64,000 bases of DNA, taken from assembly GCF_963678635.1 (NCBI RefSeq), contig NC_087069.1:6743472-6807471 (forward strand), given 5' to 3'. The notes under the pieces were generated by a model. That model had not been told where the DNA came from. It made no database searches and saw nothing but the letters and a program-made list of their open reading frames with translations. The stretch's first letter is position 1, and each line of letters begins with the position of its first letter. A program made the position numbers and the translations under genes. Shown one piece after another: positions 39,900 through 50,213 of the stretch. The stretch is from Symsagittifera roscoffensis. Lineage: Eukaryota > Xenacoelomorpha > Acoela > Convolutidae.

Positions 39900-41686
39900 T
39901 AAAATATACTTAAATAGCATTATAGTTTTATATAGTTTTATAGTTTAATATAGTTATTTTCTTCAATCACTCGAGCCTTCCGGTTTTATTGAAAATTACT
40001 TTTACGCGCTTCTCATAAGGTTATTACACAAAAAACCTTACAATTGAAATAGATAAGTGACTACTGGAGCTATATGTTACAATCAAGTGTTACAAACAAA
40101 AACAAACAGGAAAACCGAAACGCATCTGATTTTGGAAGATTTACTTCATTGATTTTTTTTCTTTCCAATTTTTTTTCAGATATAGTTTGTGTTCTGGTTT
40201 CTTTTGTGGTAATTTTGTAATTTTGTTCTGCTTTGTATATACTTTTATTCTTATAGTCCTATACCACTCAAGGAACGACAGCACGGTCAATTTCCAAGCC
40301 TTCAGATTACGGGAAAACTTGGTCCCAATTAGGTTCGAAAACTAAATCGGGGGTCTCGAAATTCTTTTCCTTTTCGGACTATCCTTCCATATACATACTC
40401 GCTCAGTTTTCAGATGAGCATCCGCTCGGCGCAGAGGCATTCGTTACGACTAGCAACCAAGAGCTTCATAAAAAACATAAGTAACATTCGCCCGGCAAAT
40501 ACAAAACGACGAAAAGAAAAATAACATCCTTTAACGATTGGCTAGCAAAAAAGTAAGCCTTACGTGCCACAACTAACCTATACCAGAGCCAATTCCAAAT
40601 GATGGTCATAATTTCGGGTGAAAAAACGTGTTACGATCTAAGGCTGTCGACGGAAATATGCCAACTAACTAGTTACAGGCAGAATCATTGACTTCATGGC
40701 TGGGTCTCAGCATCCCCAGACAACAAGCTCACTCGTAAAAACAGGAATAATCATTGTTTTGAAAATATATATTTTTTTGGTTATCAGAGAAAGTTACTCC
40801 ATCCCTTTCAACATATTCCTAGCTCCTACCTCTTCCTCACTCCGACGGATCGACCTTCTGAAACTTTCGCCCGTAAGTACATACCGACGGATAATAAAGC
40901 TAGGTTATGAAACGACTGGCTAGCGTCTAAAGACAGCTTCACCTGCTTTTAACCGTCTCTACCAAAGCCAGTTCAATGTGTAGTTCATTAATATCGGGTG
41001 GACAAAGTCATTACTTTTAAGGCTATCGGCCAGATCGTTCAAATTAACTTAGTTACATGCAAAAATAGTGAGTCATGGCTGGGTCTCAGTATCCTCAGAC
41101 CACGAGGTCACTCCTAAAAACATGGCTTCTATTTAATTATCATTTTATTTTTGTTTTTGTTCAGCGGATAAAAATCATCATACCATCGGAGATTGATCAA
41201 CCCTTTCCCTCAACGCCTTGCTTTCTCATACTAAAAAAATAAATTCGAAGTCAATAAATTTCAACACTGGACATGCCAGGAAGCTAAAAGTTGATACAAA
41301 TACAGTTTCAGTCTCTTCCCGGGACCCTTCCGGATTCTTGAATCCGGACGAAGAGCAGTCTTATCGTCACTCGGGAAGGGCAGTAAAATCCTTTTGATAC
41401 CCCTCCGAATTCTCGGGAATTGCTCCGTAAAGATTGTAGCTGCACAATCGTTACCATTCGGAATGTTCTCCAACAATAATATCGATCGATAATTCCAATT
41501 CGTTTCGTAGGTCTGTTTACTACTAGCGAAAGAAGTTGTTCTGTTGTTTTTTTTTCTTTTTTTTTTGTATTCGCGAAAAAAAAATAGTCATGTGTTTTTA
41601 CAATCGAGTTTTTAAAATTTCACTTGTCAGCTAAAACCAACCTCTCCCAGATCGATCAATTTATCCAATAAGACCGTTAATCCTCT
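39900..41686 (+). promoter_or_regulatory. Orphan, diverged LINE leader (two overlapping partial copies)
   Basis: From about 40260 the sequence aligns loosely with 29755-30935: GAGCATCCGCTCGGCGC at 40416, CATTCGCCCGGCAAATAC, ATTGGCT (40537-40543) pairing with AGCCAAT (40587-40593), and CATGGCTGGGTCTCAGCATC near 40697. A second leader copy then starts near 40868 (CGCCCGTAAGTACATACCGA; ACTGGCT 40915-40921 with AGCCAGT 40966-40972; CATGGCTGGGTCTCAGTATC near 41076). No ORF follows; the unit ends at 41686. It appears to be the leader of an element whose body is missing. Confidence 0.6.
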
Positions 41687-41692
41687 TAATTA

Positions 41693-43426
41693 ACTAACGG
41701 TGAAGGGTCTTATCACTTGCCTAACTTCGACTCTATTATGGTTGTCTTGTGCCTTCAGCCTTCCCTTTTTGTCTAGAACTGTCCTAAGTTACTTAGTTTA
41801 ATCGCTATCAACTTTTGGTAGGGGTATAAGGGTTTTTCAGAAAAAGTTATAAAACGTGAAGGGTGTACCCCTCCGGATTTGTGTAATTTGCTAAAAACAA
41901 TCTCAAAAAATTTTCTCGCTCGCTTTTTCGAGTAATTCTCTTTCCTACTAGTAAGTTCAGCTAATTTCTGATCTAATGGTACCAAGATTGACTCGATATG
42001 CTCTGTAGTTCCAAAGTTATTAACCAAAACGTCTTTTTTCCAATTTCAAAAATTTTCTCTCTTATAGGTTCCGCCTAACTTTTTCCGCAAATCTGGTCCT
42101 TTCGACCTAAAAATTATTGATCTGAGCTCACAAGGCCTATACTCTTCTAGTTCAATGCAAAAGACCCGATCTAAAACGCTTTTGTAGAAAAAATTTGCGA
42201 AAAACTATGCTACCTGGACCCCTCCGGATTGATGAATCCACCAAATCAAACACGTTATATTCGATTTCTCTGCAACCCGGAAGGCTTTCGGGTAGCGGGT
42301 TTTAAAACTCGTAGATTCACTAGTGGACGTTGTCCGAACAACTATTTTTACTGTCCTAACTCAAAGATTTCAAAAAATTTTCTGATTTTATAGTGTTTCT
42401 TACTATCAAAAATTGGGAAAATTTGGTTTTTGGTACCAAACTAGTTCCAACCACTTCCGAACTAAAGTTAACCGGTTCTACTTATTACAGTAGTACAGTT
42501 ACGATGTAACACACTAACTTAGCGCTTTTTTCCGTTTCAAAAAATATCGATATCTCAAAAATCGCGACTTGTGGGGGGATCAAAATATCGCTATTTTGAC
42601 CCTAAAAACCGGTCTGTTTTCGTTGTTTTTCACTGAAAATCGATATAAGACTATTAATAAAGGCTATATAAGTAATAATATTAGTAATACTATACCCCTC
42701 CGGGTCTGTTTAATATCCGAATTAAGGTGCTTAACTCGGATATTCGCAGTTCGGTGAAGGGTCACTACAGTGCAGCACTGTCGAGCCCCCCACAGATTAC
42801 TATCTTACTTTTTGTACCAAAAGGGATACAAAACTTGTTAACGATACCCAACAGTCGATTGTTGTTGTCGTTGAGCCCCTTCTTGTTGCTCCTTGAACTG
42901 CTTGCCGGATCGGTCTTCACCCAAGACCCTTCCGAATTGAGCGCAAATCAGCTGACCCTTCCGGATTGAGCGCAATTTATCATTAACGTGCTTAAATGCT
43001 CAAATAACCCTACAGTACAAGCCTCACAAACGGTCCACAAAACTGATCGTAACGATCCTGACTGATATAAATGCCTGTAATAACAATATATCTATCAACA
43101 ACAAACGGGGGGGGGGGTTGAATCACATCTTTTCTGGGGGGATGATTTCTACTGATTTTTTACTTTTTTACTGTTTTTGGTTTTTTCGGTTATTTTTTAT
43201 GTTTTTTGTTTTTCTTGGGTACTATACTACTTTTTGTTTGGTTTTACTTATATCTTTAAGTGTTTTTGGTCACCAACCACTCAGGGGGCGAGGAGACGGC
43301 CGATCCCCCCACCCTTCCTGGTTCGTGAATTTTCGGTCTTAACTAGGTTAAAAAAACTATTCACGGCAATTCGGAAGGCCTCCGCGTTCCGAACTACCCT
43401 TCCGCCCCGGCGGTTTAGGCCTATTA
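41693..43426 (+). other. Unit B upstream region, non-coding
   Basis: Copy of 28181-29910. The main difference is a run of nine or ten G near 43107, four longer than in unit A. No ORF is supported. Confidence 0.5.
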
Positions 43427-44671
43427 AGGGCGTTAATGTGAGCATCCGCTCGGCGCGGAGTGCTCGTTAACGGTTCTGCCGGTCATGATGTTAAAAAAGA
43501 ATAACACCCAGGAGCGCCATAAAAACATACATGTAACATTCGCCCGGAAGATACATATCGACGGATAACAAAACTAAGTCTTAAGACGACTGGCTAGCGT
43601 CTAAACAGAGCTTTGCATGCTTTTCACCGTCTCTACCAAGCCAGTACTTTTCGGTGGTCTTTCTAACATCGGGTCGACAAAAACGTTACTGTTCTCCGGC
43701 TTCGACCAGAACGCTCAAATTAACTAGATTACATGCAGAAATAGTGAGCTCATGGCTGGGTCTCAGTATCCCCAGACCACGAGGTCACTCCTAAAAGCAG
43801 GGCTACTACTTATTATATTACTATTGTTTTTGTTCAGTAGATAAAAATCATCATCTCCATCGAAGATGGATCAACCCTTTCCCCCAACTCCTAGCTTCTC
43901 ATCCTTATCAAAATGAATCCAGTTGTTAATTAAATTCAATTCAGGACATGACAAGAAGCTAAAAGTTTATATAAAAGGCTAAAAGTTCCAGTCCCGAAAC
44001 CCTTCCGGATTCTTGAATCCAGTGAATCAAGCTCCTCAAGTTCAATTTCACGCCAATCCGGAAGGCTGGTTCTCACCCTTCACCGTTGTTGGCAACGGCC
44101 TTGCAACTATTGTAGCAGCACAATAGTTGCAACTTGGAACGTTCTCTGCTATTGTAGTTCGTTGTCGTTTTTCTTTAATCTCGATTTTCGTTCTGTTCGC
44201 TATCACAGATAAAGTTGTTCTGTTTTTCACTCGCTTTTTGTTAAAATGGCCGTTTCAGCATTTCTCAGAAATGTGACGTCATCATTCGAATTTTTGAAAA
44301 TTTAAAATACTAGAATATTCTAGCCCTCACCGTTTGGCTAAACGTTCCAATAACGTCGCTAATCCTTCGAAATCATCAACTCGGAAGGCTTACTGCTCAA
44401 AATTCGAATCCTGCATAAATTGCATTTTGGCCATTCTGGTCGAATGTCACACAAATCTCGCCGTCCCAGCCGTAGGCGAGTGAAGTTTCCCTGGCGTAAC
44501 TAGACGCAAGAAGGAGTGAGCTGGTGAATCGACCTCCAAATCGACGTCAGGTTGTACCACTCCTTTTTTTTCATCGCCTTTGCCTCAGCAATTTTAAACC
44601 ATAAGTGAAATTATTCATAAATCACCCCAAAGAGCTTCCTTTCTCGCCCCAGTTGTCTGTGTTTGAGGTTG
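43427..44671 (+). promoter_or_regulatory. LINE leader, unit B copy
   Basis: The same structured leader as at 29911-31155, with the pairing arms ACTGGCT (43589-43595) and AGCCAGT (43639-43645) unchanged. It differs from unit A at very few positions, for example GTTAACGG instead of GTTAATGG near the start. Confidence 0.65.
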
Positions 44672-45196
44672 ATGCCGCGATTCCAGGCAAGACGCATCCC
44701 TGAGTTCTCACAGAAACTAGTTATCGGGACTTCAAGGACCAAATATATCAAACCAGCTCTAGTAAAATCAACAATTCACTCCTACCAGGGCGCAACGCTT
44801 CATGATCTGTTTGAAACAGTTTTACAATACAGACAAAAGCAACTAATTACAGTAACAATAGTTGCTGGATACAATGACAACAGGCTGCATCCACAAGAAT
44901 TAGAACAGCTGTGGAAAAACTTGGTTAACCTCGTCACAAACAAGCTTCAGCCCAAGACACTGATCGTCCCCAAAACAATTCAGAACTGTAATAATTCCGA
45001 AGTAAACCGCAAACTTTATATTCATAATCATGTGCTGTTTAATTTGATAAATAGATTTATACACCCCCATACACTTATTGTTTCACCTAACCTCAACCAA
45101 AATCTAACCCCTCAAAAGTTCTGCCGAGATGGCATTCATTTCTCGTTCTACGGTAATGATTTTTTAAACAAATTTTCTTGCACTTTTAATCTCTAA
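44672..45196 (+). CDS. LINE ORF1: SGNH-type esterase, unit B copy
   Basis: It is open over the full length and keeps the GTS, GYND and DGIH blocks. It differs from unit A by a few amino acids (for example RQKQ for RQKR, EQLWK for EQQWK, LNQN for LNKN). More non-synonymous than silent differences are visible in this short comparison, but the number is too small to judge selection. Confidence 0.8.
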   Translation: MPRFQARRIPEFSQKLVIGTSRTKYIKPALVKSTIHSYQGATLHDLFETVLQYRQKQLITVTIVAGYNDNRLHPQELEQLWKNLVNLVTNKLQPKTLIVPKTIQNCNNSEVNRKLYIHNHVLFNLINRFIHPHTLIVSPNLNQNLTPQKFCRDGIHFSFYGNDFLNKFSCTFNL

Positions 45197-45233
45197 ATCC
45201 TCTCGCTAACTTGCTACTGCCGTCCTTCCTAAA

Positions 45234-46730
45234 ATGGCTCCTCAAACACACTGCCTTATTTGTAAAAACAGCCTGCGAGGCGGAGGTGACTGGTGCTTCA
45301 CATGTCTAGACTACATGCATGTAAAATGCAGCGGCTTAGCCCGCAGCAGTGATCACTATGACGATTTCAGTTGTCATCGCTGCACCTCCCAATTTCATTC
45401 AGCTAACGACAAGCATGAATGCAATCCCCCAACCCTAGCTACAACCACGCTGCCCCAAATGCACCCTCACCCTTCCACTGCCCCACACTCACAAAACTCA
45501 GGAGAGTCTTCCACAATAGAACCTAGAACAAACCAAGACCCTTGGTCAAACCCCTGTCCAGAACTCATAGAAACCACCAGGAAAATATACACCGAAAAGG
45601 TCCACTGGAAACCGGTCTTTATGATCTTGTCAAAAAATAAAGTTGGTTATAACTTCATTGAAACCCTCAATAGAACTTCGAACAGCCTAATAGAAAACAA
45701 CGAAAATACCTTCGCAATACACGCAGCAATGATTTTTCCACACTTATTACTGTGCAAAACAAAGTCCGAAAATGATGGATCTTTATCCAAAACAATAGCA
45801 AGGGGACTTAAGCAATGGCAGGACGGAGATCTGGATGGACTTTATAAGGAAGGAAAGGCGCTGCAAATGCGCTTGTTGAAAGGAAATAGAAGAAAAACTG
45901 AAACTGAAGCACAACAGTTCAACAAACTAATGAATACTGGAAAAATATCAAGCACAATTGCAAAACTAACAGACAAATCTAAAGGCGTTCTTTCGCTCGA
46001 CGAGATTGTCAAAGGTAAGACAGTAGAACAGACTCTCATAGAGAAACACCCACCATCTAAACCAATTAATGAGAACTATATTACACCAGTCTCAAACGAA
46101 ATAATTCCTTTCCTTCCATCGATATTTGATCAGATAAACGGTCAACATATCAAGAAGTCAACCATGAGAACGCACGGATCGCATGGACCATCTGGCCTCG
46201 ATGCAAAAGAATGGAGACGTATTTTAACACACTTCGGGCAACAATCAGTAGAGATTTCAAAAACAATTGCCGAAAAATTGGCCACCGAAGAACAACATCC
46301 AGAACTAATGGAACTATATAACGCATGCAGATTAACACCCTTAGATAAGAATCCAGGGGTAAGACCCATAGGCATTGGAGAAGTTATGCGTACGATAATA
46401 GGGCGAACAATAACCAAATGCCTAAAAAAAGAACTCACGTCGCTCGGTTCGAACTACCAACTCTGCCTAGGACAAAAATATGGAATTCAATATGCGATCC
46501 ACACGCTAAGAGATCAATACAGCAAAACTTCCGCCGATGCTGTTTTACTGATAGAAGCCAAAAACGCTTTCAACTCGCAAAACCGAAAGCTGGCATTGAA
46601 AAACATCGAAAATACCTGCCCTTCCCATTTAACAGCGATTAAGAACTCCAACTCCAATCCATTTAAACTGTTCGTTAACAAAAAAAAACAATCTACTCTC
46701 AAGAAGGGACAACCCAGGGGGATCCACTAG
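45234..46730 (+). CDS. LINE ORF2, zinc finger through first RT copy (unit B)
   Basis: 498 codons starting at the zinc finger (CLICKNSLRGGGDWCFTC). Here the 14 bp missing in unit A are present, so the N-terminal domain, linker, GPSGLDAKEWRRIL and the first half of the RT (LTPLDKNPGVRPIGIGEVMR) are in one frame. The frame breaks at the nine-A run and ends at TAG 46728-46730 just before the GDP motif would be read. Confidence 0.85.
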   Translation: MAPQTHCLICKNSLRGGGDWCFTCLDYMHVKCSGLARSSDHYDDFSCHRCTSQFHSANDKHECNPPTLATTTLPQMHPHPSTAPHSQNSGESSTIEPRTNQDPWSNPCPELIETTRKIYTEKVHWKPVFMILSKNKVGYNFIETLNRTSNSLIENNENTFAIHAAMIFPHLLLCKTKSENDGSLSKTIARGLKQWQDGDLDGLYKEGKALQMRLLKGNRRKTETEAQQFNKLMNTGKISSTIAKLTDKSKGVLSLDEIVKGKTVEQTLIEKHPPSKPINENYITPVSNEIIPFLPSIFDQINGQHIKKSTMRTHGSHGPSGLDAKEWRRILTHFGQQSVEISKTIAEKLATEEQHPELMELYNACRLTPLDKNPGVRPIGIGEVMRTIIGRTITKCLKKELTSLGSNYQLCLGQKYGIQYAIHTLRDQYSKTSADAVLLIEAKNAFNSQNRKLALKNIENTCPSHLTAIKNSNSNPFKLFVNKKKQSTLKKGQPRGIH

Positions 46731-46732
46731 CA

Positions 46733-47614
46733 ATGGCTTTGTACGGTCTAGCCATAATACCCCTCATAAAATTTCTATCAGTAGACGATGTAACCCAGAA
46801 ATGGTACGCAGACGACGGAAACGCAGTCGGTAAATTAAGCAATCTACGAACCGTCCTCGATAAAATTGTATCACTGGGTAAATTTTTCGGCTACCACGTG
46901 AAAGCATCCAAATGCCAACTCATTGCCAAGGATGAAAAACTCGGTGAAGCTCAGAAAACCTTCGCAAATACAGGAATCACTATAAAGGCAGGAGCCCGAG
47001 TGCTTGGTTCAGTAATAGGAACAGAATCTGAATGTAAAAGTATCCTCGAATTTCAACAGAATGAGCAAATCAAAAATTTGAAAAAACTAACGAAAGTCGC
47101 TAAAACCTCCCCTCAAAACGTTTATGCCTGCTATACTAAAGGAGTTCAAATTGCCGAAAAATTGGCCACCGAAGAACAAAATCCAGAACTAATGGAACTA
47201 TATAACGCATGCAGATTAACACCCTTAGATAAGAATCCAGGGGTAAGACCCATAGGCATAGGAGAAGTTATGCGTAGGATAATAGGGCGAACAAAAACCA
47301 AATGCCTAAAAAAAGAACTCACGTCGCTCGGTTCGAACTACCAACTCTGCCTAGGACAAAAATATGGAATTGAATATGCGATCCACACGCTAAGAGATCA
47401 ATACAGCAAAACTTCCGCCGATGCTGTTTTACTGATAGAAGCCAAAAACGCTTTCAACTCGCTAAACCGAAAGCTGGCATTGAAAAACATCGAAAATACC
47501 TGCCCTTCCCTTTTAACAGCGATTAAGAACTCCAACTCCAATCCATTTAAACTGTTCGTTAACAAAAAAAAACAATCTACTCTCAAGGAGGGACAACCCA
47601 GGGGGATCCACTAG
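46733..47614 (+). CDS. LINE ORF2, end of RT copy 1 and start of RT copy 2 (unit B)
   Basis: 293 codons, with KWYADDGNAVG and then the junction of the internal duplication at 47150 (VQIAEKLATEEQ), followed by the second copy of LTPLDKNPGVRPIGIGEVMR. It breaks at the second nine-A run. The 884-bp offset between the two copies matches the 885-bp duplication of unit A less one A. Confidence 0.82.
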   Translation: MALYGLAIIPLIKFLSVDDVTQKWYADDGNAVGKLSNLRTVLDKIVSLGKFFGYHVKASKCQLIAKDEKLGEAQKTFANTGITIKAGARVLGSVIGTESECKSILEFQQNEQIKNLKKLTKVAKTSPQNVYACYTKGVQIAEKLATEEQNPELMELYNACRLTPLDKNPGVRPIGIGEVMRRIIGRTKTKCLKKELTSLGSNYQLCLGQKYGIEYAIHTLRDQYSKTSADAVLLIEAKNAFNSLNRKLALKNIENTCPSLLTAIKNSNSNPFKLFVNKKKQSTLKEGQPRGIH

Positions 47615-47616
47615 CA

Positions 47617-49188
47617 ATGGCCTTGTACGGTCTAGCCATAATACTCCTCATAAAATTTCTATCAGTAGACGATGTAACTCAGAAATGGTACGCAGACGAC
47701 GGAAACGCAGTCGGTAAATTAAGCAATCTACGAACCGTCCTCGATAAAATTGTATCACTGGGTAAATTTTTCGGCTACCACGTGAAAGCATCCAAATGCC
47801 AACTCATTGCCAAGGATGAAAAACTCGGTGAAGCTCAGAAAACCTTCGCAAATACAGGAATCACTATAAAAGCAGGAGCCCGAGTGCTTGGTTCAGTAAT
47901 AGAAACAGAATCTGAATGTAAAAGTATCCTCGAATTTCAACAAAATGAGCAAATCAAAAACTTGAAAAAACTAACGAAAGTCGCTAAAACCTCTCCTCAA
48001 AACGTTTATGCCTGCTATACTAAACGAGTTCAAGAAAAGCTTTCATTTCTTGCCAGGACAACGCCTAACACTACGGAAAACTTAGAAATATGTGAAAATA
48101 TTATCAAAGAACAATTATTACCTAACCTAGTCGGTAAAGACACTTTAAACCCCCAGTTCCGTGAGATATCCTTCTTACCCCCTAAAATGGGCGGACTTAA
48201 TATCAAGCTGCCATCCGATCATGAAAGCTACCTAGAATGGTCTAAGGAAACAGCACTAGTACTGGAATCTCAAGATCCTAATACAGCAGTAACACAGCAA
48301 GAAAAAATATGTACGAAAATCAAAAAAATGAAAACTGATAGAACAAATCATCGAAAAAAAACAAACCTCCTTAACTCTTTAAATGAAACAGATAAATACG
48401 CAATCGACCTGGCCTCTGAAAAGGGAGCGTCTAACTGGCTCAATGCTTTACCACTGAGCAGATACAACTTCAACCTGAATAAATCAGAGTTCAGAGATGG
48501 TATTTACTTAAGATACGGATGGGAACCAACCAAAACCCCACTCACATGTGTATCTGGTGCTAATTTTAACTTGACACATGCGCTTAACTGTGCAAAGGGT
48601 GGTTACACACACATAAGACACAATGAAATTAGAGACACATTCGCCAACCTCATGAACGAGGTTTGCCATGACGTCGAGATTGAGCCGAAACTTCAGCCGT
48701 TGCAAGGCAAAAGCTTTGTCAACAATTCAACTGCAACTGAAGATGAGGCACGACTTGACATTAAGACAAACGGACTCTGGTGTTCACGATTCAGCCGCGC
48801 TTTCTTTGATGTGAAAATTTTCAACCCCCATAACAAAACATCGCGAAAACTGCATAAGGATGCATACAAATACCACGAAACGCTGAAGAACTCCAAATAT
48901 CAGCAAAGAATTTTAAACGTAGAGCAGAGTAGCTTCTGCCCGCTAATTTTTGGATGCACCGGTGGCGCTGCTCCAACAGCCACGCGGACGATGCAGCGAT
49001 TAGCCGAAAAACTAAGTGAAAAAAGACAAGAAAGCTATCCAGAATCTACAAACTACATAAGAACTAAAATAAGCTTCGCGCTACTGAGGAGCTCTATACT
49101 TTGTATAAGGGGGTGCAGATCGCTACGCAAAATTCAACTTAACGACAACTCCATAAGCGCTATTGTAGAGGAAGGACGGCTAAGATAA
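47617..49188 (+). CDS. LINE ORF2, RT copy 2, thumb, CCHC and endonuclease (unit B)
   Basis: 523 codons in one frame: KWYADDGNAVG, the thumb region, TLNPQFREISFLPPKMGGLN, the CCHC-like ALNCAKGGYTHIRHNEIRDT, the nuclease core EARLDIKTNGLW...FFDVKIFNP and the tail SFALLRSSILCIRGC. This is the longest intact C-terminal part in the window and the best copy for domain analysis. The 3' hairpin follows at 49267-49311. Confidence 0.87.
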   Translation: MALYGLAIILLIKFLSVDDVTQKWYADDGNAVGKLSNLRTVLDKIVSLGKFFGYHVKASKCQLIAKDEKLGEAQKTFANTGITIKAGARVLGSVIETESECKSILEFQQNEQIKNLKKLTKVAKTSPQNVYACYTKRVQEKLSFLARTTPNTTENLEICENIIKEQLLPNLVGKDTLNPQFREISFLPPKMGGLNIKLPSDHESYLEWSKETALVLESQDPNTAVTQQEKICTKIKKMKTDRTNHRKKTNLLNSLNETDKYAIDLASEKGASNWLNALPLSRYNFNLNKSEFRDGIYLRYGWEPTKTPLTCVSGANFNLTHALNCAKGGYTHIRHNEIRDTFANLMNEVCHDVEIEPKLQPLQGKSFVNNSTATEDEARLDIKTNGLWCSRFSRAFFDVKIFNPHNKTSRKLHKDAYKYHETLKNSKYQQRILNVEQSSFCPLIFGCTGGAAPTATRTMQRLAEKLSEKRQESYPESTNYIRTKISFALLRSSILCIRGCRSLRKIQLNDNSISAIVEEGRLR

Positions 49189-49266
49189 ATTAACATTACA
49201 ACGATGCATTTAATGCTGATTTATGACTTCATTGCTGATATATATGCATTTTTATATCGCTGGTAT

Positions 49267-49311
49267 GGCCCTATCCAACTTGCGCACTTACCGTAACTAA
49301 ACGGAAGGGCC
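49267..49311 (+). other. LINE 3'-terminal RNA hairpin, unit B copy
   Basis: Identical in its stems and loop to 35739-35783. Confidence 0.7.
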
Positions 49312-49329
49312 CCTTTTGTAATTTAGTTT

Positions 49330-50213
49330 TTTTTAAAGGTATTTACTTCAACTGTCCCTCCTCTACAACAGCACTAGAACATCTGAGCAAAACAAAAAAA
49401 ATTAGGCAAATGCGACAATCCTAGTCAAATACGCCATTTGGAAACAAGTTTTTTCAGAAAAGTGGCAAAAAAAAACAAAAAAAAATGTAGTAACGTTTTT
49501 GAAAAAAAATTTATTGTACGCGTTACGCACGATCACTTCATTGGCTCAAAACAAGACCAAAAATTAAGAACTTGAAACCGATTTTCCAGACACTGAGAAA
49601 AATTTTAACACTTTTTAATGTCGCTTGAAGCTCGACTGAAAGGGCTCTAAAAGGATGTATCTCTCCACCTATTCGGATGATTATTTGTAATCGCTGTTTT
49701 TGCGTGAAAAAAAAAAAGAAAAACTAAAACACACCCGAATACAAAGTTCCTCCGCATTTGTCAATCGATCAGAACAATTACAGAACCCCTAAATCATACA
49801 AAATGCAAATGCCCCGTGCTCACTCGGAACAATTGAGGAAACGACCGTTTTTTGATGAACTTCTTGTTTGTACAATAAGAGTGACATACCATGAGTAAAA
49901 GAACAGTCTTTTTTTAAATATCTTCTTTTTTTTTCTATTTTTTTGTTTTTTTTTCTAAAATTTTTCTTCTTTTATTCTTTTCTTTTAAGTTAACCAGAAG
50001 GTCGAATGTATCATCGTAACCGAGGTTACAGTCAGGAGTTCCTTCATCACATTATCCAGTCAAAATCCCCAAATTTTTTTGATAATTCGCAGGAACATGT
50101 TTTGCAAAGATAGTGTTCATTTTTCTTTATGTGGTTATAAAATCTTCAATTTAGTGCTCGCTCAGCTAACTTGTACATATTCATCATAAATCTACCCTCC
50201 TCGCTGCCAAATT
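49330..50213 (+). other. Non-coding stretch between LINE copies, unit B
   Basis: Copy of 35800-36682 with changes only in homopolymer lengths and a few substitutions. No gene is seen. Confidence 0.5.

Larger units (their letters stand above)
28181..41686 (+). repeat. Tandem segmental duplication, unit A (13.5 kb)
   Basis: The whole segment recurs at 41693-55197 with an offset of 13512-13531 bp and about 99% identity by eye. Differences are scattered substitutions and small indels: four extra G near 43107, a 14-bp deletion near 32290 and homopolymer changes. Unit A begins at ACTAACGG and ends at AATCCTCT. The six bases TAATTA (41687-41692) separate the units. Confidence 0.95.
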
